Origin: Spirochaetales bacterium
Lineage (GTDB): Bacteria > Spirochaetota > Spirochaetia > JAFGXN01
Assembly: GCA_016936615.1 (NCBI GenBank)
Contig: JAFGXN010000038.1
Coordinates: 1 to 39,675, forward strand
DNA: 39,675 bases
Direction: 5' to 3'
The translations under genes were made by a program, and so were the position numbers. Every line of letters begins with the position of its first letter. Positions within the stretch are counted from its first letter, which is position 1. The notes under the pieces are model-generated. The model was not told where the DNA came from and did not search any database. It saw only the letters and a program-made list of their open reading frames with translations. Positions 24,770-30,692 of this stretch are shown piece after piece.

Positions 24770-26278
24770 TTATAAACTTAACCTAACCTTCAAATTATAA
24801 GCATTCTCATCTCCGGATAAGATCTTTGTCTCAAGATAACCAGCTAGCCAAACTGTAAACGTCGGATTCAAATCAACCATCATGCTAAAATCCTCAAATG
24901 CTCCCTCATAGTTTCCAGTTTGATAATAGACAAATCCCCGATACTGGTAATAATTCGCAGCTAAAGGTGATTGAAAGATTGCCTGTGATAAAAACTCAAT
25001 TGATTTATCGAAATTTCTCAAATTATAGTGGGTAACTCCAAGATAGTAGCAGAGCCCTGTAATAGTTGGGTTTATCTGATAGGCAGCAGAAAAGAGAGCT
25101 AAGGCTAGCTGATAATCTTTTTTTTCCATAAAAAACCTGCCTTTGTAGAACAAACTCCCAGCATGGTAGGGATTTTGCAACAAAACCTCATCAAATCGTG
25201 AAAGATAATCTCTAGAACTCATTCTAAGCCTCGAAGCCTCGACAAATCTCTCATGCGCCTGCAATCGCTTGCTAAAGGGAACAGAATCGGCATACGCTAG
25301 ATTTGACTCCACCAATTCAGCAGAAATTTGCGAGGAAAAAGAGCGAAATTCAATCGCAGGCAAGAGATTTTCTTCCAAGATTCGCTCAAAATGATAGACA
25401 TAATAGCTGAACTCGCTAGAACCAGCCCATTCAGGGAAAAATTTACGATTCTCCTGGGAGAAGCCGTGTATCGGGGAGATGCCAAGCCTAGCCTCAATAC
25501 TGTGGAAAAACTCGTGCAGCAGTGTTCCAGGCCGATTTAACAAGGAAGCAGAGATAATAATTCGACCTCGGCGCGGGCCATTTAGCTGAAACGGAACAAT
25601 TGGAACCTCGACAGCTCCACCTAATGCTCCGGCATGGGCCTTTTTATCTATCTTAAAATTATTATCATTCCAGTAGAGAAGATATCCATCTGTGGATTCG
25701 AGGCTCTGATAGATTGCTTGAGTCGGGAAAGGCTCCACCGCTTCGAACCTTGCTTGAACAATCTGCGGCAACTCCTCGGAATATCCCGCGGTGTCGAGCC
25801 GAGTCAGCTTCGAGTCGAGAAAGATCCGCCGGTAAGAGATGGACAATCTGCCGTGGCTTAGAACCTCCACAAACATGGAAGCAATCATCTGCGAGATCTC
25901 GGCTTTTTTTATTAAATCATCGGTAAACTCAGCCTTTATCTGATTGCCAAAGATTGTCGCATCAGTCGAACCAACATAGAAGACCAACATCTGATAATTA
26001 TATTCTGGGGTAAAATCCCCAAGAGCCTGATGAGCCTTGACCATCTCCACCATGGAAAATCCCCTGTAGTGATGGTCAAAGAATGGTTTGAACTCTGGGC
26101 GTAGGACTAGAAAAGTCTCAACCTCACTGAAGATGTTGATAGCTGCTTCGTACTGGCGATTTGAAAAGGCTAACTCGCCAGTCTCATACAAACTGCGCGC
26201 CTGAGAGTAGGAATCGACTGCGAAGGTCTCACACCAAACGAGCAAGATAAGAAGATTGAAAAAAGCTGATTTCTTCAT
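24770..26278 (-). CDS. Exported TPR protein with HEFFH putative metallopeptidase motif
   Basis: A 502-aa protein with an uncleaved-looking or marginal signal sequence (MKKSAFFNLLILLVWCETFA). Two tetratricopeptide-like helices lie at about 27-58. A middle domain (about 100-330) contains RPGTLLHEFFHSIEARLG, a fit to the zincin HExxH motif with His255, Glu256 and His259; Glu283 in FPEWAGSSEF could be the third ligand. Three or more TPRs follow (about 370-490: NPYHAGSLFYKGRFFMEKKD, GLCYYLGVTHYNLRNFDKSI, NYYQYRGFVYYQTGNYEGAF). No peptidase family is recognised, so proteolysis is a hypothesis. The ATG has no ribosome site and lies in the loop of a terminator-like hairpin. In-track alternatives downstream were not convincing. 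Confidence 0.75.
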   Translation of the reverse strand: MKKSAFFNLLILLVWCETFAVDSYSQARSLYETGELAFSNRQYEAAINIFSEVETFLVLRPEFKPFFDHHYRGFSMVEMVKAHQALGDFTPEYNYQMLVFYVGSTDATIFGNQIKAEFTDDLIKKAEISQMIASMFVEVLSHGRLSISYRRIFLDSKLTRLDTAGYSEELPQIVQARFEAVEPFPTQAIYQSLESTDGYLLYWNDNNFKIDKKAHAGALGGAVEVPIVPFQLNGPRRGRIIISASLLNRPGTLLHEFFHSIEARLGISPIHGFSQENRKFFPEWAGSSEFSYYVYHFERILEENLLPAIEFRSFSSQISAELVESNLAYADSVPFSKRLQAHERFVEASRLRMSSRDYLSRFDEVLLQNPYHAGSLFYKGRFFMEKKDYQLALALFSAAYQINPTITGLCYYLGVTHYNLRNFDKSIEFLSQAIFQSPLAANYYQYRGFVYYQTGNYEGAFEDFSMMVDLNPTFTVWLAGYLETKILSGDENAYNLKVRLSL

Positions 26279-26308
26279 ACTATAATAATATAAGAGAAAT
26301 CAGCTTTT
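26261..26308 (-). terminator. Terminator-like hairpin overlapping the TPR gene start
   Basis: A perfect 14-bp inverted repeat (26261-26274 and 26295-26308) with a 20-nt spacer. On the minus strand the second arm ends in TTTTTTC, so it can serve as the intrinsic terminator of the aldehyde dehydrogenase gene, which stops 19 nt upstream. The start codon of the TPR gene (26278-26276) sits at the end of the loop, and codons 2-6 form the second arm. Confidence 0.6.
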
Positions 26309-26326
26309 AGCTATAACTTTTTACAA

Positions 26327-27859
26327 CTACTTATTTCGCCAGATCTTCCAGACTGCTAACTTATTTGAGCAGAAGTGCCTATTAGAACTGAATTTTGTAG
26401 CTGAAAGAACTGTATTATACTTCTTCTGGTTGTATGGCTGCCACCATATCTGCTTTCGAAAGATACCAAATCTATCAGTAACGATAAATTTAGGATTTAC
26501 CATCTCGTGCATTCCCAACTTTCCATGAGTCCGCCCAATACCAGAGTTCTTGACACCTCCCCACGAGGTCTCAGCCATTCCGTGCGACATCAAATGGTCA
26601 TTTAGAGTTACAGCTCCAGCCTCAATCTGCCTAGCAATCTCAACACCACGCCTTAAATTTCGAGTCCAGACTGAGCCAGTAAGCCCAAGGTCTGAATCAT
26701 TTGCCAAGCGTATAGCCTCATCAATCGTCTTAAACTTCATAACACCAAGAACAGGGCCAAAAGTCTCATCTCTCATAACCAACATATCGTGAGTTACATC
26801 TGCAAGAACCACAGGTTTTGAGTAATTTGGATGGGATTTCTCCGCACCTTGAGCAAAGATCTTAGCACCTTTTGCCAAAGCATCTGCGATATGAGAATCA
26901 ACTAAGGCCTTCTGCTTTGTAGTAGTCATTAAACCAATATCACCGTCATGAGATTTAAAATCTCCAGGCCTCAACGCTTCGACCTTCGACTTTAACTTAG
27001 CCATAAACTCATCATAGACATTCTCGTGAACATAAATTCGCTCCACACCACCGCAAGACTGCCCAGCATTTTGCAATCCAGCCCAGACCGCACCTGAACT
27101 AGCTCGCTCTAGATCTGCATCATCGAGAACCAACATCGCGTCATTACCTCCAAGCTCAAGCGACACAGGGGTCAAACTCTTTGAAGCCTTCTCCATAAGA
27201 TACTTACCCACAGGAACCGAACCAGTAAAAAACAATTTATTAACCCCGCAATCAAGCAACGCATCGCCAGCAACTCGCCCAGCCATGTTCAAGAATGAAA
27301 AAAGCCCATCTGGAAGCCCACAAGACTCAAACAACTTTTTCAGCCACAAACCAGTATACAAGGTCTCAGTTGCAGTCTTGAGAATAACCCCATTACCAGC
27401 AATCAAGGCAGACAGAACCTCTGAATATGCAATTGAAAAAGGATAATTCCACGGCGAAATAATTCCAACCACTCCCAGAGGCTGATACTCGATAAATGAT
27501 TTTTTTGTAAAAAACACTATCGAACTAGTCTTAAGATTCTCACGCTTGAGAATCTTCTTCGCATTTTTCAAATAATACCTAGTCGAAAGGACAGCAGGAA
27601 GAACCTCAGCCGCTAGAGCCTCAATCTGCATCTTCCCATTATCCTTTGAAATAGCCAAGGCAATCTCATCAGCACTATCAGTAAGCAAATTAATCAAATT
27701 AGAGAGAATCTTCACCCTCTTTGATAAAGAGTAACTTCTCCACACAAGCTGTGCCTTTCTAGACTTATCAATCATATTTTTCAAATCTTCAATAGAATCA
27801 ACTCTATACTCATCCAAAACTTCATTATTAAAAACATTCAAACACTTAGTAGTTTCCAT
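26327..27859 (-). CDS. NAD(P)-dependent aldehyde dehydrogenase
   Basis: Oxidises an aldehyde to the acid; substrate not identifiable. The start is ATG 27859 (METTKC) because GGAGGGAG lies 5 nt upstream; the longer frame adds nine residues without a ribosome site. Of 510 aa, the Rossmann and catalytic domains show ISPWNYPFSIAYSE (Asn138), FTGSVPVGK, the general base Glu235 in SLELGGND, the nucleophile Cys269 in NAGQSCGGVERIYV, and RDETFGPVLG. The roughly 35-residue C-terminal extension past the usual end (after KQIWWQPY) is basic and has no known motif. It is a single-gene transcription unit with its own promoter and two palindromic operators, which points to substrate- or stress-induced expression. 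Confidence 0.92.
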   Translation of the reverse strand: METTKCLNVFNNEVLDEYRVDSIEDLKNMIDKSRKAQLVWRSYSLSKRVKILSNLINLLTDSADEIALAISKDNGKMQIEALAAEVLPAVLSTRYYLKNAKKILKRENLKTSSIVFFTKKSFIEYQPLGVVGIISPWNYPFSIAYSEVLSALIAGNGVILKTATETLYTGLWLKKLFESCGLPDGLFSFLNMAGRVAGDALLDCGVNKLFFTGSVPVGKYLMEKASKSLTPVSLELGGNDAMLVLDDADLERASSGAVWAGLQNAGQSCGGVERIYVHENVYDEFMAKLKSKVEALRPGDFKSHDGDIGLMTTTKQKALVDSHIADALAKGAKIFAQGAEKSHPNYSKPVVLADVTHDMLVMRDETFGPVLGVMKFKTIDEAIRLANDSDLGLTGSVWTRNLRRGVEIARQIEAGAVTLNDHLMSHGMAETSWGGVKNSGIGRTHGKLGMHEMVNPKFIVTDRFGIFRKQIWWQPYNQKKYNTVLSATKFSSNRHFCSNKLAVWKIWRNK

Positions 27860-27871
27860 ATAGTCTCCCTC

Positions 27872-27917
27872 CGTTATATATTCCAAAACATATCGTTATA
27901 TTTTAGAAAACATAACG
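27872..27917 (-). promoter_or_regulatory. Twin palindromic operators in the aldehyde dehydrogenase leader
   Basis: Two 24-bp near-palindromes, 27894-27917 and 27872-27895, share a central CG and are identical at 20 of 24 positions. On the minus strand each has the form CG(T/A)TATGTTTT-N2-AA-AATATAACG-like arms. They run from the predicted transcription start to just before the ribosome site. The geometry suits cooperative binding of a dimeric TetR- or MarR-type repressor; the regulator is not encoded here. Confidence 0.65.
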
Positions 27918-27924
27918 TACTTAC

Positions 27925-27953
27925 AATATACACTTATTTGCATATTCCGTCAA
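27925..27953 (-). promoter_or_regulatory. Promoter of the aldehyde dehydrogenase gene
   Basis: TTGACG (27953-27948), 17-bp spacer, TATATT (27930-27925) on the minus strand. Predicted start is about 27918, at the edge of the first operator. The same two hexamers and spacing occur at the antitoxin promoter 400 bp away. Confidence 0.75.
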
Positions 27954-27991
27954 TAATAAATAAAAAATAACATTTATATTTATTTGTGAAT

Positions 27992-28178
27992 TTATTCGCT
28001 AATTTTTAGCTCTTTATGAAAATATTGTAGAGAAGAATATCTTAGATATTGCAAAATCAATACCATCAATAGAGATTTTCAACATTAGATAAGGTCGTTC
28101 AGCTTTGGAAATTAACTCTGGAAAGAGATATTGAGGATAATCCTTTCTGAAAGAATCTGATAAAAAAATTATTTTCAT
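27992..28178 (-). pseudogene. Broken TenpN/ToxN-like type III toxin gene
   Basis: From ATG 28178 the frame reads MKIIFLSDSFRKDY, then FPELISKAERPY and ISIDGIDFAI. This matches my memory of the N-terminus of TenpIN-family toxins (FPE...K..RPY....IDG..FAIP.RS). It then ends abruptly at a stop at 28014. In the +1 frame the same DNA reads LRYSSLQYFHKELKISE and stops at 27992, which resembles the conserved C-terminal YSxLQYF of these toxins. The middle of the usual roughly 150-aa protein, including the FRSHI/H segment, is missing. An internal deletion with a frameshift explains both pieces. The intact family cleaves RNA and is held inactive by the repeat RNA encoded upstream. Family assignment rests on remembered motifs, not on a search. 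Confidence 0.7.
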
Positions 28179-28186
28179 TTTATTAA

Positions 28187-28212
28187 TAAAAATGACCTGA
28201 AAACAGGCCATT
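28187..28212 (-). terminator. Intrinsic terminator between antitoxin repeats and toxin
   Basis: On the minus strand a 9-bp stem (28212-28204 with 28199-28191, one G-U pair) and TTTT loop, running into TTTTTATT. It stands 9 nt before the toxin ATG. In known type III loci such a terminator limits toxin mRNA relative to antitoxin RNA. Confidence 0.8.
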
Positions 28213-28217
28213 AAATC

Positions 28218-28319
28218 ATCTAATTGGGATTTCTTTATATTACCCTGTTCGTACCCTCCGAACAGATCAACCATTTGGGATTTCTTTATATTACCCTGTT
28301 CGTACCCTCCAAACAGATC
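28218..28319 (-). repeat. Two 51-bp tandem direct repeats
   Basis: Period 51 bp, two full copies, 47/51 identical; the start of a third (GATTTA) follows at 28217. Because 51 is a multiple of three, a chance reading frame through them shows a 17-residue repeat, which is an artefact of the RNA element. Confidence 0.95.
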
Positions 28320-28323
28320 ATCT
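28218..28323 (-). ncRNA. Predicted type III antitoxin RNA with two 51-nt pseudoknot repeats
   Basis: Two tandem direct repeats, 28319-28269 and 28268-28218, are identical at 47 of 51 positions. Each contains CTGTT(T/C)G-GAGGGTA-CGAACAG, a 7-bp hairpin. The single difference inside the stem (T versus C opposite G) keeps the pair. The GGG of each loop can pair with the CCC 27 nt downstream in the same repeat, giving an H-type pseudoknot like ToxI. An A-rich stretch (TATAAAGAAAT) lies between, similar to the places where ToxN-type enzymes cut their repeats. A promoter ends right at the first repeat and a terminator follows the second, so the transcript would be about 135 nt. Confidence 0.7.
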
Positions 28324-28329
28324 ATTGTA

Positions 28330-28358
28330 AATATACAACCATAACAAAGAATCGTCAA
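28330..28358 (-). promoter_or_regulatory. Promoter of the antitoxin RNA
   Basis: TTGACG (28358-28353), 17-bp spacer, TATATT (28335-28330) on the minus strand, with predicted start about 28323, four bases before the first repeat. It is a strong-looking promoter placed exactly as in type III loci, and it lies in the gap after the MGMT gene. Confidence 0.8.
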
Positions 28359-28399
28359 GATTAAATAGGTTAAGAACGAAAAGAATCTACACCAGTTTG

Positions 28400-28705
28400 C
28401 TACTCCAGCCACAAGCATTGTTCAAGATCGACCTTTCCGTTCAGCATGAAGACAATTCCCTCAGCCTCCAGCAATTCGCGCTGAACCTCAGGGCCGCCGA
28501 AAGCAAAGCCCGACGCTAGAGCTCCATCGGCAAAAACGACCCTGTGGCAAGGCGTTGAAATTGGCGCTGGGTTCTTGTGCAAGGCCCACCCGACAACACG
28601 ACTTGCCCGCGGATTACCTGCCTTGGAAGCAATCTGCCCGTAGGTTGCAACCTTCCCGTGAGGAATTGCCTGGACTGCCTGATAAATTCTATCGTAGAAA
28701 TTCAT
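28400..28705 (-). CDS. MGMT-family (O6-alkylguanine DNA alkyltransferase-like) protein
   Basis: A 101-aa protein consisting only of the DNA-binding/active-site domain: FYDRIYQAVQAIPHGKVATYGQIA (helix-turn-helix, quoted in part as IPHGKVATYGQIA), NPRASRVVGWALHKNP, then TPCHRVV. The PCHR motif keeps the alkyl-accepting cysteine, unlike ATL proteins, which have PWHR. It lacks the N-terminal domain of Ogt/Ada. The start ATG at 28705 overlaps the mogA stop as TGATG, with AAGG upstream; a TTG one codon earlier is possible. Probable role is repair or sensing of O6-alkylguanine. It is the last gene of the moaC operon, an unusual companion for molybdopterin genes. Confidence 0.88.
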   Translation of the reverse strand: MNFYDRIYQAVQAIPHGKVATYGQIASKAGNPRASRVVGWALHKNPAPISTPCHRVVFADGALASGFAFGGPEVQRELLEAEGIVFMLNGKVDLEQCLWLE

Positions 28706-29172
28706 CAATGACCTTCGCCGGCTATCATCTTCACCGCGTGGGGTGCGATCTTACAGATCATCTGCCCACATTCACGTGCTGCCTTTACCGAGCCAGGGAG
28801 ATTTATAATCAGCGTTTGACCGTGAGTCCCGGCGTAAATCCTCGAGAGGGCAGCGTTCACTGTAATTTTCAGCGACTCACCAATCAAATACTGCGAAATC
28901 CCGGGGACAGACCTGTCGCAATAATCCGCCGTAACATCTGGAGTGATGTCACGGGGACCAAGCCCAGTCCCACCTGTAGTAACAATCAAATCGCAATCAG
29001 AAAATCTCTTGTATTCAGAGAGGATTGCATCTTTTTCATCAGGAACAAGCCCATATTCTACAGTCAAAGAGACAATACCCTGTTGCAAGACCTCTATCAA
29101 GGCAGGACCAGATAAATCCTCATATACTCCAGACGAAGCCCGATCAGAGAGAGTAATAACAGCTGCTTTCAT
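28705..29172 (-). CDS. mogA: Molybdopterin adenylyltransferase (MogA/MoaB family)
   Basis: Activates molybdopterin by adenylylation before molybdenum insertion. Visible blocks are AVITLSDRASSGVYEDLSGP, VPDEKDAI, LIVTTGGTGLGPRDITPDVT, VPGISQYL and LIINLPGSVKAA. The start at ATG 29172 gives the canonical MKAAVITLSD N-terminus with GGGAGG upstream (spacing slightly long). A GTG 42 nt earlier would extend it into unrelated sequence. It overlaps the MOSC gene by 29 nt. The MogA versus MoaB distinction cannot be settled by eye. Confidence 0.92.
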   Translation of the reverse strand: MKAAVITLSDRASSGVYEDLSGPALIEVLQQGIVSLTVEYGLVPDEKDAILSEYKRFSDCDLIVTTGGTGLGPRDITPDVTADYCDRSVPGISQYLIGESLKITVNAALSRIYAGTHGQTLIINLPGSVKAARECGQMICKIAPHAVKMIAGEGH

Positions 29173-29602
29173 TTGAAATTTTTCCTCCCTTAATAACTTC
29201 CACAAAGATTCCACGCTTAGGCATGATGCAATTACCAGTAATCTGCTGAATCACACATCCGTTATGGCACTCCTTCCCAATCTGAGTAACCCGAACAATA
29301 GCCTCTCCAAGATGCAGAACAGTTCCCACTGGCAACTGATGCACAGCCACACCACGAGTCAAGATATTCTCAGCAAAGGCACCATACTCAAGCTCCATGC
29401 CATTTTCCTTCATAACCTTCTCAGTCTCAAGAAAATCCTCGTATGCAAGAAGAGAAATCTGCCTATGACCAGCCCCAAAATGGGCATCATCCTCAATTCC
29501 CATACCCTCGACAAGCACAGCCTCGCTAACACTTGTCTTAGGGATACCTCTCTTTTCCGAAGTATTGATTGAAACAATCTCGAACACATATTTTTTTTCC
29601 AT
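29144..29602 (-). CDS. MOSC-domain protein
   Basis: A 152-aa single MOSC (MoCo sulfurase C-terminal) domain. Typical segments are VEGMGIEDDAHFGAGHRQISLLA, in which GIEDDAHFG is the core, then GAFAENILTRG, LHLGEAIVRVTQIGKECH and the conserved-cysteine region CIMPKRGIFVEVIKGGKI. Stand-alone MOSC proteins are thought to handle sulfur or the molybdenum cofactor. Fusions of MOSC with MogA exist in other bacteria, which agrees with the overlapping gene order here. The ribosome site TAGGTGG includes the stop codon of moaC. Confidence 0.9.
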   Translation of the reverse strand: MEKKYVFEIVSINTSEKRGIPKTSVSEAVLVEGMGIEDDAHFGAGHRQISLLAYEDFLETEKVMKENGMELEYGAFAENILTRGVAVHQLPVGTVLHLGEAIVRVTQIGKECHNGCVIQQITGNCIMPKRGIFVEVIKGGKISNESSCYYSL

Positions 29603-29613
29603 ATAAAAACCAC

Positions 29614-30075
29614 CTACAGTACAAATTTTTCTTTCTTCAAAAGGCGAATATCGCCGATAACCATTTTCTTATCGACCGCCTTACACATATCATAAATAGT
29701 CAAAGCCGCAATCGACACAGCAGCCAAAGCCTCCATCTCAATCCCAGTCTTCGAAATACATTCAGCCTCAGCAACAATCCGGATTTTATCCTCGTGAATC
29801 TCAAAATCCACGTTCAACGCTGAAATAAAAATATTATGACAAAGAGGAATAAAATCCGACGTCTTTTTCCCACCAGAAATACCAGCAATACGAGCGACAG
29901 ACAGCACATCACCCTTCTTGATTGAATTCTCCCTAATCAGAGCTATAGTTTCTTCCTGTAAAAAAATATACCCCTCAGCCAGAGCAATCCGTCGCGAGTC
30001 AGGCTTCGCCGCGACATTGACCATACAGGCCTTCCCATCACTATCTACATGTGAAAAATCACCTTTTTTTTCCAT
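29614..30075 (-). CDS. moaC: Cyclic pyranopterin monophosphate synthase
   Basis: MoaC converts 3',8-cH2GTP to cyclic pyranopterin monophosphate, the first committed precursor of molybdopterin. Blocks seen are FSHVDSDGKACMVNVAAK, SVARIAGISGGKKTSDFIPLCH (quoted in part as KKTSDFIPLCHNI), TGIEMEALAAVSIAALTIYD and CKAVDK. The usual IPLCHPL reads IPLCHNI here. The start is ATG 30075 with GGGGG 5 nt upstream; a TTG at 30087 is less likely. It is the first gene of moaC-MOSC-mogA-MGMT, with its own promoter divergent from ssrA. Confidence 0.94.
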   Translation of the reverse strand: MEKKGDFSHVDSDGKACMVNVAAKPDSRRIALAEGYIFLQEETIALIRENSIKKGDVLSVARIAGISGGKKTSDFIPLCHNIFISALNVDFEIHEDKIRIVAEAECISKTGIEMEALAAVSIAALTIYDMCKAVDKKMVIGDIRLLKKEKFVL

Positions 30076-30097
30076 AAAATCCCCCAAAAGATACTCT

Positions 30098-30126
30098 ATT
30101 ATATTGCGAATAAAAGAATTTGTGAA
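30098..30126 (-). promoter_or_regulatory. Promoter of the moaC operon
   Basis: TTCACA (30126-30121), 17-bp spacer, perfect TATAAT (30103-30098) on the minus strand; predicted start about 15 nt before the ribosome site. No Moco riboswitch fits in the short leader. Confidence 0.7.
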
Positions 30127-30143
30127 GTAAAACCAAAAATATA

Positions 30144-30172
30144 TTGTATTTTACAGAATAAAGTGCTATTTT
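30144..30172 (+). promoter_or_regulatory. Promoter of ssrA
   Basis: TTGTAT (30144-30149), 17-bp spacer, TATTTT (30167-30172), ending 8 nt before the mature tmRNA 5' end. Confidence 0.6.
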
Positions 30173-30180
30173 AAGGTATC

Positions 30181-30527
30181 GGGGATGTACAGGTTTCGAC
30201 TGTGCAGCCTAGGGTTGTAATTGCATGTAGAGCTGGTATAACTCTTAAAACTGGACCAAAACAATAATTGCAAACGATAACTTTGCACTAGCAGCGTAAT
30301 TTAACCTGCTACGGTCTCCTGGGATGCGGCTCCTAAGCCCAGATCAGACTGTCATAAATCGGGGCTCAGCAAGCTAGAAGTCTGGGGCTATCTTGTGAAA
30401 CAAACCAGAACCGGTGTACGGAGGATTGTCTGTCTATCCAAAGCCCACCTAAAACAACAGACAGACTAAACATGTAGATATTACAGTTCTACTGTGTAGG
30501 ACAGGGGTTCGATTCCCCTCATCTCCA
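30181..30527 (+). ncRNA. ssrA: Transfer-messenger RNA (tmRNA)
   Basis: Rescues stalled ribosomes with SmpB. The 5' end GGGGATGTACAGGTTTCGAC is diagnostic. The 3' end has the T-arm GGGGTTCGATTCCCC and an acceptor strand CATCTCC that pairs with GGGGATG (one G-U), with A30527 as discriminator; CCA is not encoded. The tag frame runs 30270-30299 and encodes ANDNFALAA followed by TAA. It starts with the usual resume codon GCA for alanine and ends with the LAA degradation signal. Length is about 347 nt. It is transcribed away from the moaC operon. Confidence 0.97.
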
Positions 30528-30631
30528 TCGAGTCTGCTTGCTGACTCGATGATAGCGGTAGCAGAATCTGAAAGATTCTGTGATAGCGTCAACCTAAAGC
30601 TCCGCTGCTAAATGTATGCGTAGCACCTAAA
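30528..30631. other. Hairpin-rich, GC-enriched spacer after ssrA
   Basis: No gene. It contains two perfect 8-bp stems: 30527-30534 with 30543-30550 (directly after the tmRNA end) and 30562-30569 with 30573-30580 (3-nt loop). The second is flanked by two copies of GATAGCG. A further AGCGG/CCGCT pairing is possible. Base composition is visibly richer in GC than other gaps. It may be the tmRNA 3' processing region, a repeat element or a small RNA; nothing decides between these. Confidence 0.5.
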
Positions 30632-30665
30632 AAAGGCTTTTAATAGAATTCTATTAAAAGCCTTT
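30632..30665. terminator. Bidirectional 15-bp terminator
   Basis: A perfect 34-nt palindrome: 15-bp stem with AATT loop, centred on GAATTC. On the minus strand it is followed by TTTAGG after three stem Ts, ending the PH-domain protein gene. On the plus strand it stands downstream of ssrA but with a poor T tract. Confidence 0.8.
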
Positions 30666-30692
30666 AATTTGTTCATCAGAATAAAATCTCTC

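Noticed and set aside
25634-25926. Overlapping plus-strand frames with arginine- and serine-rich translations inside the TPR gene.
   Set aside because: They are shadows of the more GC-rich part of the TPR gene; no start signals.
28218-28319. Possible CRISPR remnant from two direct repeats.
   Set aside because: The repeats are directly adjacent without unique spacers, are 51 bp long, and no cas gene is present.
28014-28418. A 134-codon frame with hydrophobic start and a 17-residue repeat, read as a membrane protein or lipoprotein.
   Set aside because: It runs through a promoter, an RNA repeat element and an intrinsic terminator, has no ribosome site, and only its last third (from 28178) is protein-like, as a broken toxin.
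28555-29115. Plus-strand frame of 186 codons across the MGMT and mogA genes.
   Set aside because: It is antisense to two conserved genes with clear motifs; its translation shows no domain and unnatural composition.
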